In this document: piece by piece, positions 53,893 through 62,528 of the stretch
Position numbering within the stretch: the first letter of the stretch is position 1
Layout of the letters: each line of letters begins with the position of its first letter
Source: Rhizobium laguerreae
GTDB lineage: Bacteria > Pseudomonadota > Alphaproteobacteria > Rhizobiales > Rhizobiaceae
Length of the DNA stretch: 64,000 nucleotides
Direction: 5' to 3'
Assembly (NCBI RefSeq): GCF_002008165.1
Contig: NZ_MRDM01000002.1
Coordinates: 496,001-560,000, forward strand
Position numbers and translations under genes: made by a program
The notes under the pieces: model-generated
What the model saw: the letters and a program-made list of their open reading frames with translations, nothing else
Database searches by the model: none
What the model was told of the DNA's origin: nothing

Positions 53893-56264
53893 AGTCTTCT
53901 CTCGTGGCGGTTTCAGCGGCAGTTGTGGTGGCGACCCTCGTCACCGGGCTGAAAGATCGTGCCGCTCTGCAGGAAAAGTTCGGCCTTGGGGCCGCCGGCA
54001 AGCCGTCGCCGGAGCTGATGATGATGGGCCGCATCAAACCGACGGATGGTCCTGCCGGCGATCCCGAGTTCAACGCGCAACTCGTCGCCGACAAGATAGA
54101 GGCGATCACTTCCCCGCCGCCAACACCGGACAGGTCCGAGCCGGATGCCGCTGCATCGCAGCCTGCAGCACCGCAGCCTGCGGCACCTCAGACGGCTGCT
54201 CCGCCGGCTCAGACGGTCGCCCAGCCGGCACCAGTCACACCCCCCATCGTTTCCAAGCCGCCGGCAACACAGCAGACGGCCGCGGCGCCGCAGCCTGCCG
54301 TCGATGAAAGTGCGCTTCGTTATTTCGCCAGCCGCGGCGACAAGGTGCGCCTGCAGGCCGAAATCTCCCGCCTTCAGGCGCTCTATCCGAACTGGGTTCC
54401 GCCGGCCGATCCGCTCGCCGTGCCGCAGAATGGCGACAAGCAGCTCGAGGCCATGTGGCAGCTCTATTCCGATGGCCGCTATGCGGAGCTGCGCAAGGCC
54501 GTCGCCGACCGCCAGGCAACCGATGCCGGATGGCAGCCGCCGACCGACCTGCTCGACCGGCTCGACGTCGCCGAGGCCCGCGCCCGCCTCGTCAATGCTT
54601 CGGACCTCAAGCAATATGCGACGGTGGTCGATACCGCTGCCGCAACACCGAGCCTGCTCACCTGCAGCGAGATCGATATTCTCTGGCGCGTCGCCGAAGC
54701 CTTCATCCAGACGGAGAGGGCGCAGCGCGGCCAGGACGCTTATACCTATGTCCTGAAGAACTGTACCAATCCCGCCGAGCGGCAGGCGACGGTCGAAAAG
54801 GCCTCGACGCTGCTTGCTTACCAGCCGATGCAGGCGCTGCTCGCGCTGGAGAGGCCCGCTGCCGACGGCAGCAGGGAATTCGATGCGATCCGTGATAACC
54901 TCGCCCGGCGCTTCGTGGCCGAAGGCAATGACGATCCGAATCTCGCCATCGCGCCCGATTATATCGCCCGCCTGGAAAAGCTCGCCGGGACTGAGGGGCT
55001 TGCCTCCGATGCGCTGCTGCTCGGCTGGTACCAGCTTCGCCGCAACAACGATGCGGATGCTGAGAAATGGTTCCGCGCGGCCCGAGCCAAGCAAGATTCG
55101 GCGGCCGCTTCACAGGGGCTGGCGCTGGCGCTGATCGCCCGCAAGGCGCCTGAGGAAGCCGAGGACGTGATGTTTCGCTGGCGCGCCGATTCCGATGATG
55201 CGACATCAACCTATCTCGCCGCTACCGCCAACCTGATGGCGTTGCAGCCGCCGGCCGATCTGGCCGAAGACGTGCTGCACCGCATCGCCACCGAGGTCAT
55301 CGCCCGGAAATATGTGCCGACGGCGCAGCAATTCGGCTGGTATGCCCGCTCCCTCAACCAGTTCCAGACCGCCGCGCGCTGGTTCGAGACGGCGCTTGCC
55401 TGGAAACCAGATGACGAACCGTCCGCCTATGGCCTTGTCATCACCCGCGAGCAACTGAGCGACCGCAAGGGCGTGCTCGACCTCCAGCGCGCCTGGGCCG
55501 GCCGGTCGAGCCGGATCACCAACCTCGAAGACACGTCCTCCCTGACGCCGAATGCCCTCACGCCGCCGCTGGCGAAGGGAGGGCTTGCCGCACAGCAACC
55601 GGCTCAACCGGCGCAGCGTCCCCCGACCGAGCCGCTTCCGGCCGAGCGGCGCATCACCCTGCAGCCGGGTGCGGAAGTGGTCGTTCGCGCCGCGAGACCG
55701 GCGATGGAAACGATGACCGCCCCGCGCGGCCCGCGCCAGACGCGCGGGTGCTCGACGACTGTCGATGCCGGGCAGCTTAAGCCGGCCGACGCACTGTCGC
55801 GCGGCTGGTGCCTGATGGATATCAACCGGCCGATGGAGGCAATCTCCGCTTTCGAGGCGGCATTGCAGAGCCCCGTCCGCAAGATCCGCGAAGACGCAGC
55901 CTACGGCCAGAGCCTTGCCTATTTGCGCGCCGGCCTTTCCACCAATGCCGCCGTCGCAGCCACCAAGGCGCCGCAGAACCGCCAGCGCGCCGCCGAGCTT
56001 CAGGTGGCGATCCTCGCCGACCGTGCGCTTGCAGCCTTCGACGCGGGACGTTATCGCGAAACCCTCATCTATCTGGATCAGCGCGCCCAACTGCAGCAGG
56101 AACGCATCGACCTGATGGTTCTGCGCGCCTACAGCTACCTCAATCTCAAAATGTACGGCGATGCGACCCGTATCTTCGAAGCCGCTGCCGCAACTGGCAG
56201 CCGCGACGCCGCCCGCGGCCTTGCCGACGTCCGTAACGTCACCCACCCAGACACCAACAACTGA
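53889..56264 (+). CDS. Cellulose operon TPR protein
   Basis: A 791-residue protein with an N-terminal hydrophobic segment that may be a signal or anchor (about residues 3-20), a Pro/Ala/Gln-rich linker (about 78-135), then tetratricopeptide-type helical repeats (about 140-510 and 620-780; e.g. ASDALLLGWYQLRRNNDADAEKWFRAA). There is a second Pro-rich linker at about 560-600. No C-terminal beta-barrel pattern is seen, unlike BcsC. GTG 53889 is preferred over 53883 because CCGGAG precedes it; it overlaps the bcsZ stop (GTGA). The role in cellulose export is inferred from the operon. The family name is not known to me. Confidence 0.82.
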   Translation: MKSSLVAVSAAVVVATLVTGLKDRAALQEKFGLGAAGKPSPELMMMGRIKPTDGPAGDPEFNAQLVADKIEAITSPPPTPDRSEPDAAASQPAAPQPAAPQTAAPPAQTVAQPAPVTPPIVSKPPATQQTAAAPQPAVDESALRYFASRGDKVRLQAEISRLQALYPNWVPPADPLAVPQNGDKQLEAMWQLYSDGRYAELRKAVADRQATDAGWQPPTDLLDRLDVAEARARLVNASDLKQYATVVDTAAATPSLLTCSEIDILWRVAEAFIQTERAQRGQDAYTYVLKNCTNPAERQATVEKASTLLAYQPMQALLALERPAADGSREFDAIRDNLARRFVAEGNDDPNLAIAPDYIARLEKLAGTEGLASDALLLGWYQLRRNNDADAEKWFRAARAKQDSAAASQGLALALIARKAPEEAEDVMFRWRADSDDATSTYLAATANLMALQPPADLAEDVLHRIATEVIARKYVPTAQQFGWYARSLNQFQTAARWFETALAWKPDDEPSAYGLVITREQLSDRKGVLDLQRAWAGRSSRITNLEDTSSLTPNALTPPLAKGGLAAQQPAQPAQRPPTEPLPAERRITLQPGAEVVVRAARPAMETMTAPRGPRQTRGCSTTVDAGQLKPADALSRGWCLMDINRPMEAISAFEAALQSPVRKIREDAAYGQSLAYLRAGLSTNAAVAATKAPQNRQRAAELQVAILADRALAAFDAGRYRETLIYLDQRAQLQQERIDLMVLRAYSYLNLKMYGDATRIFEAAAATGSRDAARGLADVRNVTHPDTNN

Positions 56265-56340
56265 CGTTGACGCCGCTTCCGCTCTCCGCTACTCGCCTGC
56301 GCAAAGGTCGCCCCGGCCTCATGCTTGCAAGGAAAAGCCT

Positions 56341-57009
56341 GTGCCCGCTCTCCATGACATCCTCGACAGATCCTATGACGCCTTCCTTTTCGACATGGAC
56401 GGAACGCTACTGAATTCCATCGCCGTCGTCGAACGCGTCTGGAGTGAATGGGCAAGGCGCCACGGCTTCGAGCCGGAGGTCTTCCTGAGGACGATCCACG
56501 GCATCCGCGCCTCCGATGTGATCCGCGGGCTTGGCCTGCCCGGCGTCGATCCTGCCCATGAGGCGGATCTGCTGCTCGCCGAGGAAATGGAGGATGTCTC
56601 CGGCATCGTCGAAATCCCAGGCGCAGTCCGCTTCCTCTCGGCCATTGCCGATGGCAAATGGGCAATCGTCACCTCGGCGCCGATCGAGCTTGCCAAGCGC
56701 CGCATGGAAGCCGCCGGCATCCTGATGCCAAGGGTCATCGTCAGCGGCAAGGAGGTCAAATCAGGCAAGCCCAGCCCCGAAGGATATCTGCTCGGCGCAA
56801 GCCGCCTCGGTGTCGATCCGAAAAAATGCCTGGTCTTCGAAGATGCGGTCGCCGGCATCCTCGCCGGCGAGGCCGCCGGCGCCGACGTCACCGTCATCAC
56901 CGAAACGCACGCCACGCCCTTCGAAACGCCGCATTTTTCGATCGCCAACTACCAGGCATGGCAGCCTCGTCAAACCGCCGAAGGCCGGCTGAGGCTCGTA
57001 GCGATCTGA
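56341..57009 (+). CDS. HAD-superfamily sugar phosphatase-like hydrolase
   Basis: A 222-residue HAD hydrolase of the beta-phosphoglucomutase/sugar-phosphatase branch. Nucleophile D18 and acid D20 lie in FLFDMDGTLLNS, motif 2 threonine/serine in VTSAP, lysine in KSGKPSPEGY, and motif 4 in VFEDAVAGI. The small helical cap sits between motifs 1 and 2. Glycerol-3-phosphatase and 2-deoxyglucose-6-phosphatase are similar; the substrate is unknown. GTG 56341 is preferred with AAGGAAA before it. It may be co-transcribed with the cellulose operon, given 76 bases between them and no terminator seen. Confidence 0.9.
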   Translation: MPALHDILDRSYDAFLFDMDGTLLNSIAVVERVWSEWARRHGFEPEVFLRTIHGIRASDVIRGLGLPGVDPAHEADLLLAEEMEDVSGIVEIPGAVRFLSAIADGKWAIVTSAPIELAKRRMEAAGILMPRVIVSGKEVKSGKPSPEGYLLGASRLGVDPKKCLVFEDAVAGILAGEAAGADVTVITETHATPFETPHFSIANYQAWQPRQTAEGRLRLVAI

Positions 57010-57107
57010 CCATTCGCGCAAACCGCCTCCTTTTTGTTGGCGGCAAGGTTTTTCCGCTTGCAATGCACGCGCTGAAAAACTAAACGAAGCATGCCGTTTC
57101 GGCAGGT

Positions 57108-57184
<77 letters not shown>

Positions 57185-57363
57185 TTTATCCCCTTGAAAT
57201 CCCAGTCAGAATGTCAGTTTTCTTCGTCCCGCTGGCGGCGGAACGGAACGAGGCATTGGCAGAAATGCTAAAACGGGAGCCGAACGTCCCGAACGAAGAT
57301 GTTCATGTTGCAGGCGAGCTACAGCGCCGCCATTGCAAAGGGATGGCGGGCCTTCGACCGCCT
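57185..57363. other. Gap after tRNA-Pro, no gene supported
   Basis: 179 bases. Open frames exist in two directions (for example one on the plus strand from 57209) but none has a ribosome site or resembles a family. No copy of the tRNA 3' end was seen downstream that would mark an integration site. Confidence 0.5.
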
Positions 57364-57996
57364 TCAGTGTGGTTTTTGAGCGATCGCGATCATCGACTTC
57401 GCCAGAAGCGGAATCCTCCCGACATATTCGAAGTCGACGTCTTCGAAGCCTGTTTCAAGCAGGAGGGTGCTGAGCGTTCCAGGAGACCAGAATTTGATAT
57501 GGCCATGGTCCTTCAGAGGCATGAAATGGTCATCCATCTTTCCGCTGACGGCCAATGCCAGATTTTTCCAATAGCCGTGAAAAGGGGTCGACATAACGGC
57601 GATGCCGCCAGGTTTCACCAAATCATACATGGTCGCCGAGAAAGCCTTGGGATCATAGACATGTTCCACCACTTCAAGGCTGATCACGGCATCGAAGGTC
57701 CCATACCGGCTGGACAGATCTTCGTAGCCGGAACCGATTTCCAGCGGAAGATCGGGGTGGGCCGTTCTTGCTTTCGCGATGCCGTCTTGGGAGGGATCGA
57801 CGCCGACGACGTCATAGCCTTTTTCCGCAAGCACGGCTGCAGCACCGCCGGTGCCGCAACCGAGGTCGAAGACCGCCGTATCTTTTGCCTCCTCGAAACT
57901 GTTCTCGAGAACATCGACAACGGCCGGCAGAATATAGGAATGGGCGGTCGCCGGCTTGGCGTGTACATAGGTAGTAGCGTCCAGTTCGATAGACAT
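57364..57996 (-). CDS. Class I SAM-dependent methyltransferase
   Basis: A 210-residue Rossmann-fold methyltransferase. The SAM site is VFDLGCGTGGAAAVLAEKG (motif I, about residues 42-60), followed by D in VVGVDPSQ and the VISLEVVEHVYDP motif. This pattern is typical of the UbiG/Methyltransf_23-like group acting on quinones, lipids or small molecules; the acceptor is unknown. GGAGGTAAA directly precedes ATG 57996, a very strong site. Neighbours give no hint of a pathway. Confidence 0.92.
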   Translation of the reverse strand: MSIELDATTYVHAKPATAHSYILPAVVDVLENSFEEAKDTAVFDLGCGTGGAAAVLAEKGYDVVGVDPSQDGIAKARTAHPDLPLEIGSGYEDLSSRYGTFDAVISLEVVEHVYDPKAFSATMYDLVKPGGIAVMSTPFHGYWKNLALAVSGKMDDHFMPLKDHGHIKFWSPGTLSTLLLETGFEDVDFEYVGRIPLLAKSMIAIAQKPH

Positions 57997-58536
57997 TTTA
58001 CCTCCTGAAAGTCTGGATAAAGTGAGCGGCCAATGGTACGGCGGACTTTGACGGGAGTGTGGTGCCGTTGTGGTATTAAGGTGATTAACGCCGAAGGCGT
58101 CCCCGGCGGCTAAGCGTCGCCCGCCGATTGGCTGTACAGACTGCGCGAGACATCCTCCAGCACGGCCCACGCTCGCCATGCCGGATCCCGAAGCTGATTG
58201 ACAGGGTGCCCTGAAGATGCTGAAAACGGGCCGCTTTCAGGTTTGCCGCATTCTCGCGGTTCAAAGGGCCGCTGTATCCGGCTCCGCCCGTTTCGACCAT
58301 TTAAACTAAATAACGCGATGAAATACCATTTGAAGGTGCATAGCAAATAAATCCTTTAGTTCTTTTTGGTACTGCCTCAGTTGGGAGAGGTGGTATTTGT
58401 TGCATTTTGTTAAGGTTATACCCAGTTTGGAAGTTAACAACCAAATTTTGGATTGAAAAAAGCCTGAAGCCTCTTCGCATTCTCGTGAATATGTTGTAGA
58501 TTAACATTGTCCCTGTCACGGATAGCCTAGTCGAGC
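57997..58536. other. 540-base region with AT-rich segment, no gene supported
   Basis: 58310-58520 is markedly AT-rich against the surroundings (AAATAAATCC, AAGTTAACAACC, GATTGAAAAAAG) and has several short overlapping frames on the minus strand without ribosome sites. It could be regulatory DNA for the small gene at 58537 or hold a small RNA. It could also be bound by a nucleoid silencer such as MucR, which prefers such DNA; that is inference. Confidence 0.5.
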
Positions 58537-58758
58537 ATGGCGGATATGAAGCACAATCTAACTTGCAGGCAGAGCCTCGCGAGCGCGTTCCAGGCTCTGT
58601 CGGACGAGGCCATCAAAGGCGGCTGGTCGGAAGGCGATGTTGCCCTCGCGCTTGCCGAACTCGCGGAGGAGCGGGTGATTGAGGTTACCGCCAAGGTGAT
58701 CATGGAAGGCTCCGTCCATCCTCAGCTCATCGCTGCCGGCGGCGGACGCAACAGATAA
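58537..58758 (+). CDS. Small conserved-looking protein of unknown function
   Basis: 73 residues, soluble, mostly helical: LASAFQALSDEAIKGGWSEGDVALALAELAEERV in the middle is amphipathic. Codon use (GCC/GAG/GGC-rich) resembles neighbouring true genes and there is a good run without rare codons, which is why I accept it. No family recognised. It stands alone between the AT-rich gap and a convergent DUF982 gene. Confidence 0.65.
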   Translation: MADMKHNLTCRQSLASAFQALSDEAIKGGWSEGDVALALAELAEERVIEVTAKVIMEGSVHPQLIAAGGGRNR

Positions 58759-58763
58759 CGATC

Positions 58764-59009
58764 TTACACCAGCAATCCCGCCGTTTTCGCTGCCGTGATG
58801 AAGGAAGCCTGTGCTGCGCGCGGGCTGCGCAGTCCGTCGAGCGCATCCAGGCAGTGCTGGCGCGCAACGCGATAATCGCGCCCACGCTTGCTCGGCCACC
58901 GCTTCAGATATTCGACGGCCTCCCAGACGGTCGAAACGATCAGGCTGCTGTTTGAAGAAACGACCCGGACGGGGGAGGGAAAGCGTTTTTCACTCACGTC
59001 TGCACTCAC
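58764..59009 (-). CDS. DUF982 family protein
   Basis: 81 residues from GTG 59009. The sequence VWEAVEYLKRWPSKRGRDYRVARQHCLDALDGLRSP and the closing FITAAKTAGLLV match DUF982, a domain found almost only in rhizobia and often in many copies. Function unknown. It is convergent with the preceding small gene (5 bases apart). Confidence 0.85.
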   Translation of the reverse strand: MSADVSEKRFPSPVRVVSSNSSLIVSTVWEAVEYLKRWPSKRGRDYRVARQHCLDALDGLRSPRAAQASFITAAKTAGLLV

Positions 59010-59194
59010 CGATTCCTGCTACCAAACGCGGCCCGAACGCGCGGGATAAAATTTTGTTCCATAATTTTGTTCCACAGAAATTTGCGTAGTTGCTAAAGTT
59101 CGGACCCTCGCGCATAATGACTTTATGGTCGGTTGCGGAGGGCGGCCGGCGATGCAAGCGTGGATGCGTTTGCCCTCGGAGGAAATGCGGCGTG

Positions 59195-59407
59195 ATGTTA
59201 CGATCATCAATTCATCCGCATGATTTACCGCTCTTTTCGGAAGATCTCGATCTGCTTTCGCAGGTGCTCGACAAGGTCTGCGACGAACGCGGCCTCGCCA
59301 GGACGACGCCGGAGGCCGAGCGGATCGGTGCGGTCATCATTCAGCTCTACAGGCAAGGCGTGAAGGACGGGGGCAAACTCGCCGACCTTGCAAAAACCTA
59401 TCTTTAA
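59195..59407 (+). CDS. Small protein of unknown function
   Basis: 70 residues beginning ATG 59195 (GTG 59192 is also possible), with GGAGGAAA 8-15 bases upstream. The middle (FSEDLDLLSQVLDKVCDERGLARTTPEAERIGAVIIQLYRQG) is an all-helical pattern that I have seen in small rhizobial proteins, but I cannot name the family. Longer upstream frames are not supported by a ribosome site. Confidence 0.75.
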   Translation: MLRSSIHPHDLPLFSEDLDLLSQVLDKVCDERGLARTTPEAERIGAVIIQLYRQGVKDGGKLADLAKTYL

Positions 59408-59410
59408 AGA

Positions 59411-59560
59411 TCAGTTCTGCTCGATCGAGACACCGTTCTTGCCGATGCTCATCTCGATGCCTTGCGGCTTGCTTTCCTCGTGGAAGATATAGGCGCCGAG
59501 GCCGATGACGGCGACGACAAGAACGCCGATGACGACGTAGAGACCATTGCTGCGGTTCAA
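59411..59560 (-). CDS. 49-residue single-pass membrane protein
   Basis: The protein, from TTG 59560, is MNRSNGLYVVIGVLVVAVIG continuing to a polar tail ending in SIGKNGVSIEQN. Residues 7-25 are a clear transmembrane helix, and the tail after HEESKPQG is hydrophilic. It is below the length usually searched, so it is easily missed. It is convergent with the preceding gene with 3 bases between stops. The TTG start is unsure because no strong ribosome site precedes it. The coding bias and clean ending support it. Confidence 0.6.
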   Translation of the reverse strand: MNRSNGLYVVIGVLVVAVIGLGAYIFHEESKPQGIEMSIGKNGVSIEQN

Positions 59561-59635
59561 GAGACTGCCCCCGATACGTTATAGGCCCGATATGTTATGG
59601 GACAGCGGAAACGGTCGGGCGGCGGATTGGTTCCG

Positions 59636-59929
59636 TCAGTCGTCGTTGGCGGCGTTGAGGTTTTCCGGCCGGATGCCGTCATCGCTGGAGGTGCGGGCGC
59701 GCAACCGGATACCGGGGCCGCCTTCATCCTGATTGCCGCTCGACAGGAAGATGATGCCGTTCGCCTCGAGTGTGCTGCGCACATCGAACAGCGCATGCGG
59801 CTCGCCGGCGAATTCGCCGTTTTCCAGCGCCGTCACGGTCTCGACCGGCAGGCCGCTGGCGGCGGCGAGCTCTTCGATGCTCATTCCGATCATGGCGCGC
59901 GCGCCGCGTATCTGCGTTGCTGTTATCAT
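59636..59929 (-). CDS. Small XRE-like helix-turn-helix protein
   Basis: 97 residues. The N-terminus, ATQIRGARAMIGMSIEELAAASGLPVETVTALENGEF, is a lambda-repressor-like HTH, with the helix pair EELAAASGLPVETVTALE. A C-terminal strand region GIIFLSSGNQDEGGPGIRLR follows, and the protein ends in Asn/Asp residues. Rhizobial proteins of this shape are annotated as transcriptional regulators. There is no obvious target; it may be a single-gene regulator or an orphan antitoxin. It is 73 bases before the end of the ROK gene. Confidence 0.85.
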   Translation of the reverse strand: MITATQIRGARAMIGMSIEELAAASGLPVETVTALENGEFAGEPHALFDVRSTLEANGIIFLSSGNQDEGGPGIRLRARTSSDDGIRPENLNAANDD

Positions 59930-60002
59930 GATGGAAAACCTAGCGCATTCCCAGCGCTTCTCAAGTGGCGAAACCGCACGTTGGCCCTAAGGCATGCGCT
60001 CT

Positions 60003-61184
60003 TCAAACTTCCCTCAATTTGACACCAAATAGATCGTCATGCATGCGCTCGACCGCGATCCCCATTCCTCCCATCAGGGCGGCGCGGTTCCCAAAGCGAC
60101 TGATCTCGATGCGCGGCGGATAAGGCGTACAACGCGGCAGGAAACCGCGGATGGCGTTTACGAGTTCCGGCCTTGAGCCGATGCTGCCGCCGGTGATCAC
60201 CAATTCAGGATCGAGAGCCGCTCCGATTGCAGCGATAGCGACTGCGACCAGCCTTGCCGTCTCTTCGATGGCAGCCGCAGCGCTTGTTTCTCCTGCATTA
60301 AACGCGGCGAAGAGATCGGCCACGGTGGATGCATTACGCCCGCCGAAACCGACGTAACGTCGCAACATCGCGACGCTGCCGACCGCGCTCTCAAAGGTTC
60401 CAAGCGTAAATCCGCCAGGATCAAAAGCATCTCCACCGATCGGAAGATAGGCGATTTCGCCGGCCGCCCCACGCGCGCCGCGCAACAGAGTTCCGTTGGC
60501 GATGATGCCCATGCCGACGCCCGTTCCGAGAGCAACGAAAGCAAAATTGCTGGTTTCGACACCGTGTCCCCGCCATCTCTCCCCTTGCGCGGCGAGGTTG
60601 ACGTCATTTTCAACGATCACCGGTATGGCCATTCTGTCGCTGAAGACTTGCCGCAGATTTATGGCGTCGATGCCGGGGATGCTTGGCGCTACGTTGATAT
60701 GCCCGGTGGCTGGATCGAGCACACCGGGACTGCCTAGAACGACGAGACGGAGTTTGTCGGCAGTCGTCCCGGCCGCAAACGCGAGTTCTACGATAAGATC
60801 GCTGAACTGATTGACGAGATGCATTCCGCCGCGCGGGTCGGTGGATACTTTAGTTTCAGCGACCACGTTCCCCAACAGATCGCAAATGGCCGCAGCAATC
60901 TTGGTGCTCCCGAGATCGATAGAGACGGCCAGCCCCGCCCTGGCATTGATTTCATAGGTGATCGCATTCCGGCCCGGGCGACCATCAGTCTGCCCGACTG
61001 GTTTCAGCCATCCATCATCCTCAAGGTCGCGCACGACATCGGAAATCGTCTGCTTTGACAAGCCGGTTAGCTTGGCAATATCGGCGCGAGAGATCGATCC
61101 GTTCGCGAACACGGTTCGGATGACGGCATTGGTTGAAATTTTTCGTGCGATCGGGGTCTGTGCGACAGAAGATGCCATTGCCAT
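60003..61184 (-). CDS. ROK family transcriptional regulator
   Basis: 393 residues. The N-terminal winged helix (about 18-80; SRADIAKLTGLSKQTISDVVRDLEDDGWLK) precedes a ROK sugar-kinase-like domain with phosphate loop SIDLGSTKIAAAICDLLG and the sugar-site ENDVNLAAQGE. The CXCGXXGC-like zinc cluster of active ROK kinases is not seen (GARGAAGEIAYLP stands in its place), so it is probably a repressor, not a kinase. The sugar transporter gene 1.3 kb away is a likely target. ATG 61184; a second ATG at 61178 is as good. Confidence 0.92.
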   Translation of the reverse strand: MAMASSVAQTPIARKISTNAVIRTVFANGSISRADIAKLTGLSKQTISDVVRDLEDDGWLKPVGQTDGRPGRNAITYEINARAGLAVSIDLGSTKIAAAICDLLGNVVAETKVSTDPRGGMHLVNQFSDLIVELAFAAGTTADKLRLVVLGSPGVLDPATGHINVAPSIPGIDAINLRQVFSDRMAIPVIVENDVNLAAQGERWRGHGVETSNFAFVALGTGVGMGIIANGTLLRGARGAAGEIAYLPIGGDAFDPGGFTLGTFESAVGSVAMLRRYVGFGGRNASTVADLFAAFNAGETSAAAAIEETARLVAVAIAAIGAALDPELVITGGSIGSRPELVNAIRGFLPRCTPYPPRIEISRFGNRAALMGGMGIAVERMHDDLFGVKLREV

Positions 61185-61736
61185 CCGGCTAGCTCAGTCC
61201 AATTAGTTCGGAGCGCATACTTAATGGACGCGATATTAAGTCACAACTATTGCGACTAAGCGGAATTCAATACATCGAAGCAGGCAATTTGTCTATGTCC
61301 TTGACAAATGGGAGGTCAGCTGTAGGCTTGAAATTAACGTGCGATGAAAATGCGCGATGAAATAAAGAGGGTCGATGTGAAGTATGCGCCATACGTATCG
61401 TCCGGTTAGCCGTGCGCCTGCCAAGATCGCCCAAAGAGGAACTGGCCTGGGCTTGCCTGGCTATTTCTTTTTTTGCGTCCCGCGGACTCCTTGAACCCGG
61501 CTTCCGAGGATTTGCTCATGATGAAGCCCTCGACTGATGGACAGCTTTTCGCGAAGCAACCTGCTTTACTGCCGATAATGCTATCATGCCTTCAGGCGGC
61601 CGTTCATCGGGATGGGTACGCTGACCTCACCGTGTGGCGAGCAGGCAGTTTCGGGCGTGTGAGATTTTCTCCAATCAAGGGTGCTTATACCCGGGAGACA
61701 CGGCCTTTTCGCGGCTTGGAGAAACCAGGAAATGCT
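61185..61736. other. Upstream region of the ROK gene and 3' side of the acetyltransferase gene
   Basis: 552 bases. It holds TTGACA at 61301-61306, with a weak TAGGCT about 17 bases later, that could drive transcription on the plus strand toward the ABC operon through the antisense of the acetyltransferase. 61205-61360 is AT-rich. A T-run (CTATTTCTTTTTTTGCG, around 61465) is seen but no stem. No gene is convincing. Confidence 0.45.
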
Positions 61737-62351
61737 TCAACCCGATCCCTCATCGATCCGCATTGCGAAGGCGACGGAGCCATCCTGCTCGAATTCGGAA
61801 AAGCCGAGGCGACGGTAGAAACCCCTGGCGCGTTCGTTGTTTGGGTCGACCCCGAGATGCACGGCTCCGACCCCGTGGTTTCGAAGCGCTTGAAGCTCCG
61901 TGGCGATCATCCTGCGCCCCCAACCGCTTGCCTGAAGTCCGGGAAGGATGTTGATATGGAGATGCGCGGGATACTGGTCTTGAAGCCAAGCCGTTCCGCT
62001 GCGCGGATTTTGAATTCGTTCCATCACGTCGGCGTCGCGCGGACGGGTGGGTGCCAGTCCCGCAATCTGCTGGCGGACGAACGGCCACCAGTTCGTTTGC
62101 AAGTCTCTGTCGAACCTGCTGGTGTCCGCCACCCCTACAACGTAGCCGACTGGCCGGTCGTCCTGAACGAGAACAAAGGCAAAGTCTTTGGCGAATTTGA
62201 GGTAGGGTACCGACCAGATGTAGCCGGGCAGATGCGGGTCGCTATAAAGCGCGCTGGCATCTTCACCGCCATTCGCGGTTTTCAGGCAGATGTCGAAAAG
62301 GGCGTCGATATCCGCTTCAGTCGCGGGGCGGATGAAGCAGCTGGTGTCCAT
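61737..62351 (-). CDS. GNAT family N-acetyltransferase
   Basis: 204 residues. The N-terminus has CFIRPATEADIDALFDICLKT, typical of GNAT; the acetyl-CoA loop is in ASGWGRRMIATELQAL, and the later NNERARGFYRRLGFSEF is the classical GNAT end. The substrate is unknown. It begins at ATG 62351 with AGGAGG upstream. It lies between a ROK regulator and the sugar ABC gene, on the strand opposite to the latter. Confidence 0.92.
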   Translation of the reverse strand: MDTSCFIRPATEADIDALFDICLKTANGGEDASALYSDPHLPGYIWSVPYLKFAKDFAFVLVQDDRPVGYVVGVADTSRFDRDLQTNWWPFVRQQIAGLAPTRPRDADVMERIQNPRSGTAWLQDQYPAHLHINILPGLQASGWGRRMIATELQALRNHGVGAVHLGVDPNNERARGFYRRLGFSEFEQDGSVAFAMRIDEGSG

Positions 62352-62528
62352 CACTTTGCCACCTCCTGCGTGGCGCTTTGTCATTTTAGGTCGCGAGAGG
62401 AGCGGATGCATTGACGATTACCTCAGATTCGCCAGCCAGGCAAAGCTCTGGGGGAAGAAAACGTTCGGCCGCTGCTTGGCGCAAGGCCTGAACGGGGAGT
62501 GGAAAATAAACCAGATGAGGTGGAGCAG

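Noticed and set aside
58085..58519. Three short overlapping minus-strand frames in the AT-rich gap
   Set aside because: No ribosome sites, odd composition, and they overlap each other; treated as noncoding.
61473..62414. 313-codon plus-strand frame across the acetyltransferase gene
   Set aside because: Antisense of the GNAT gene, which has a strong ribosome site and full motifs; the frame has neither.
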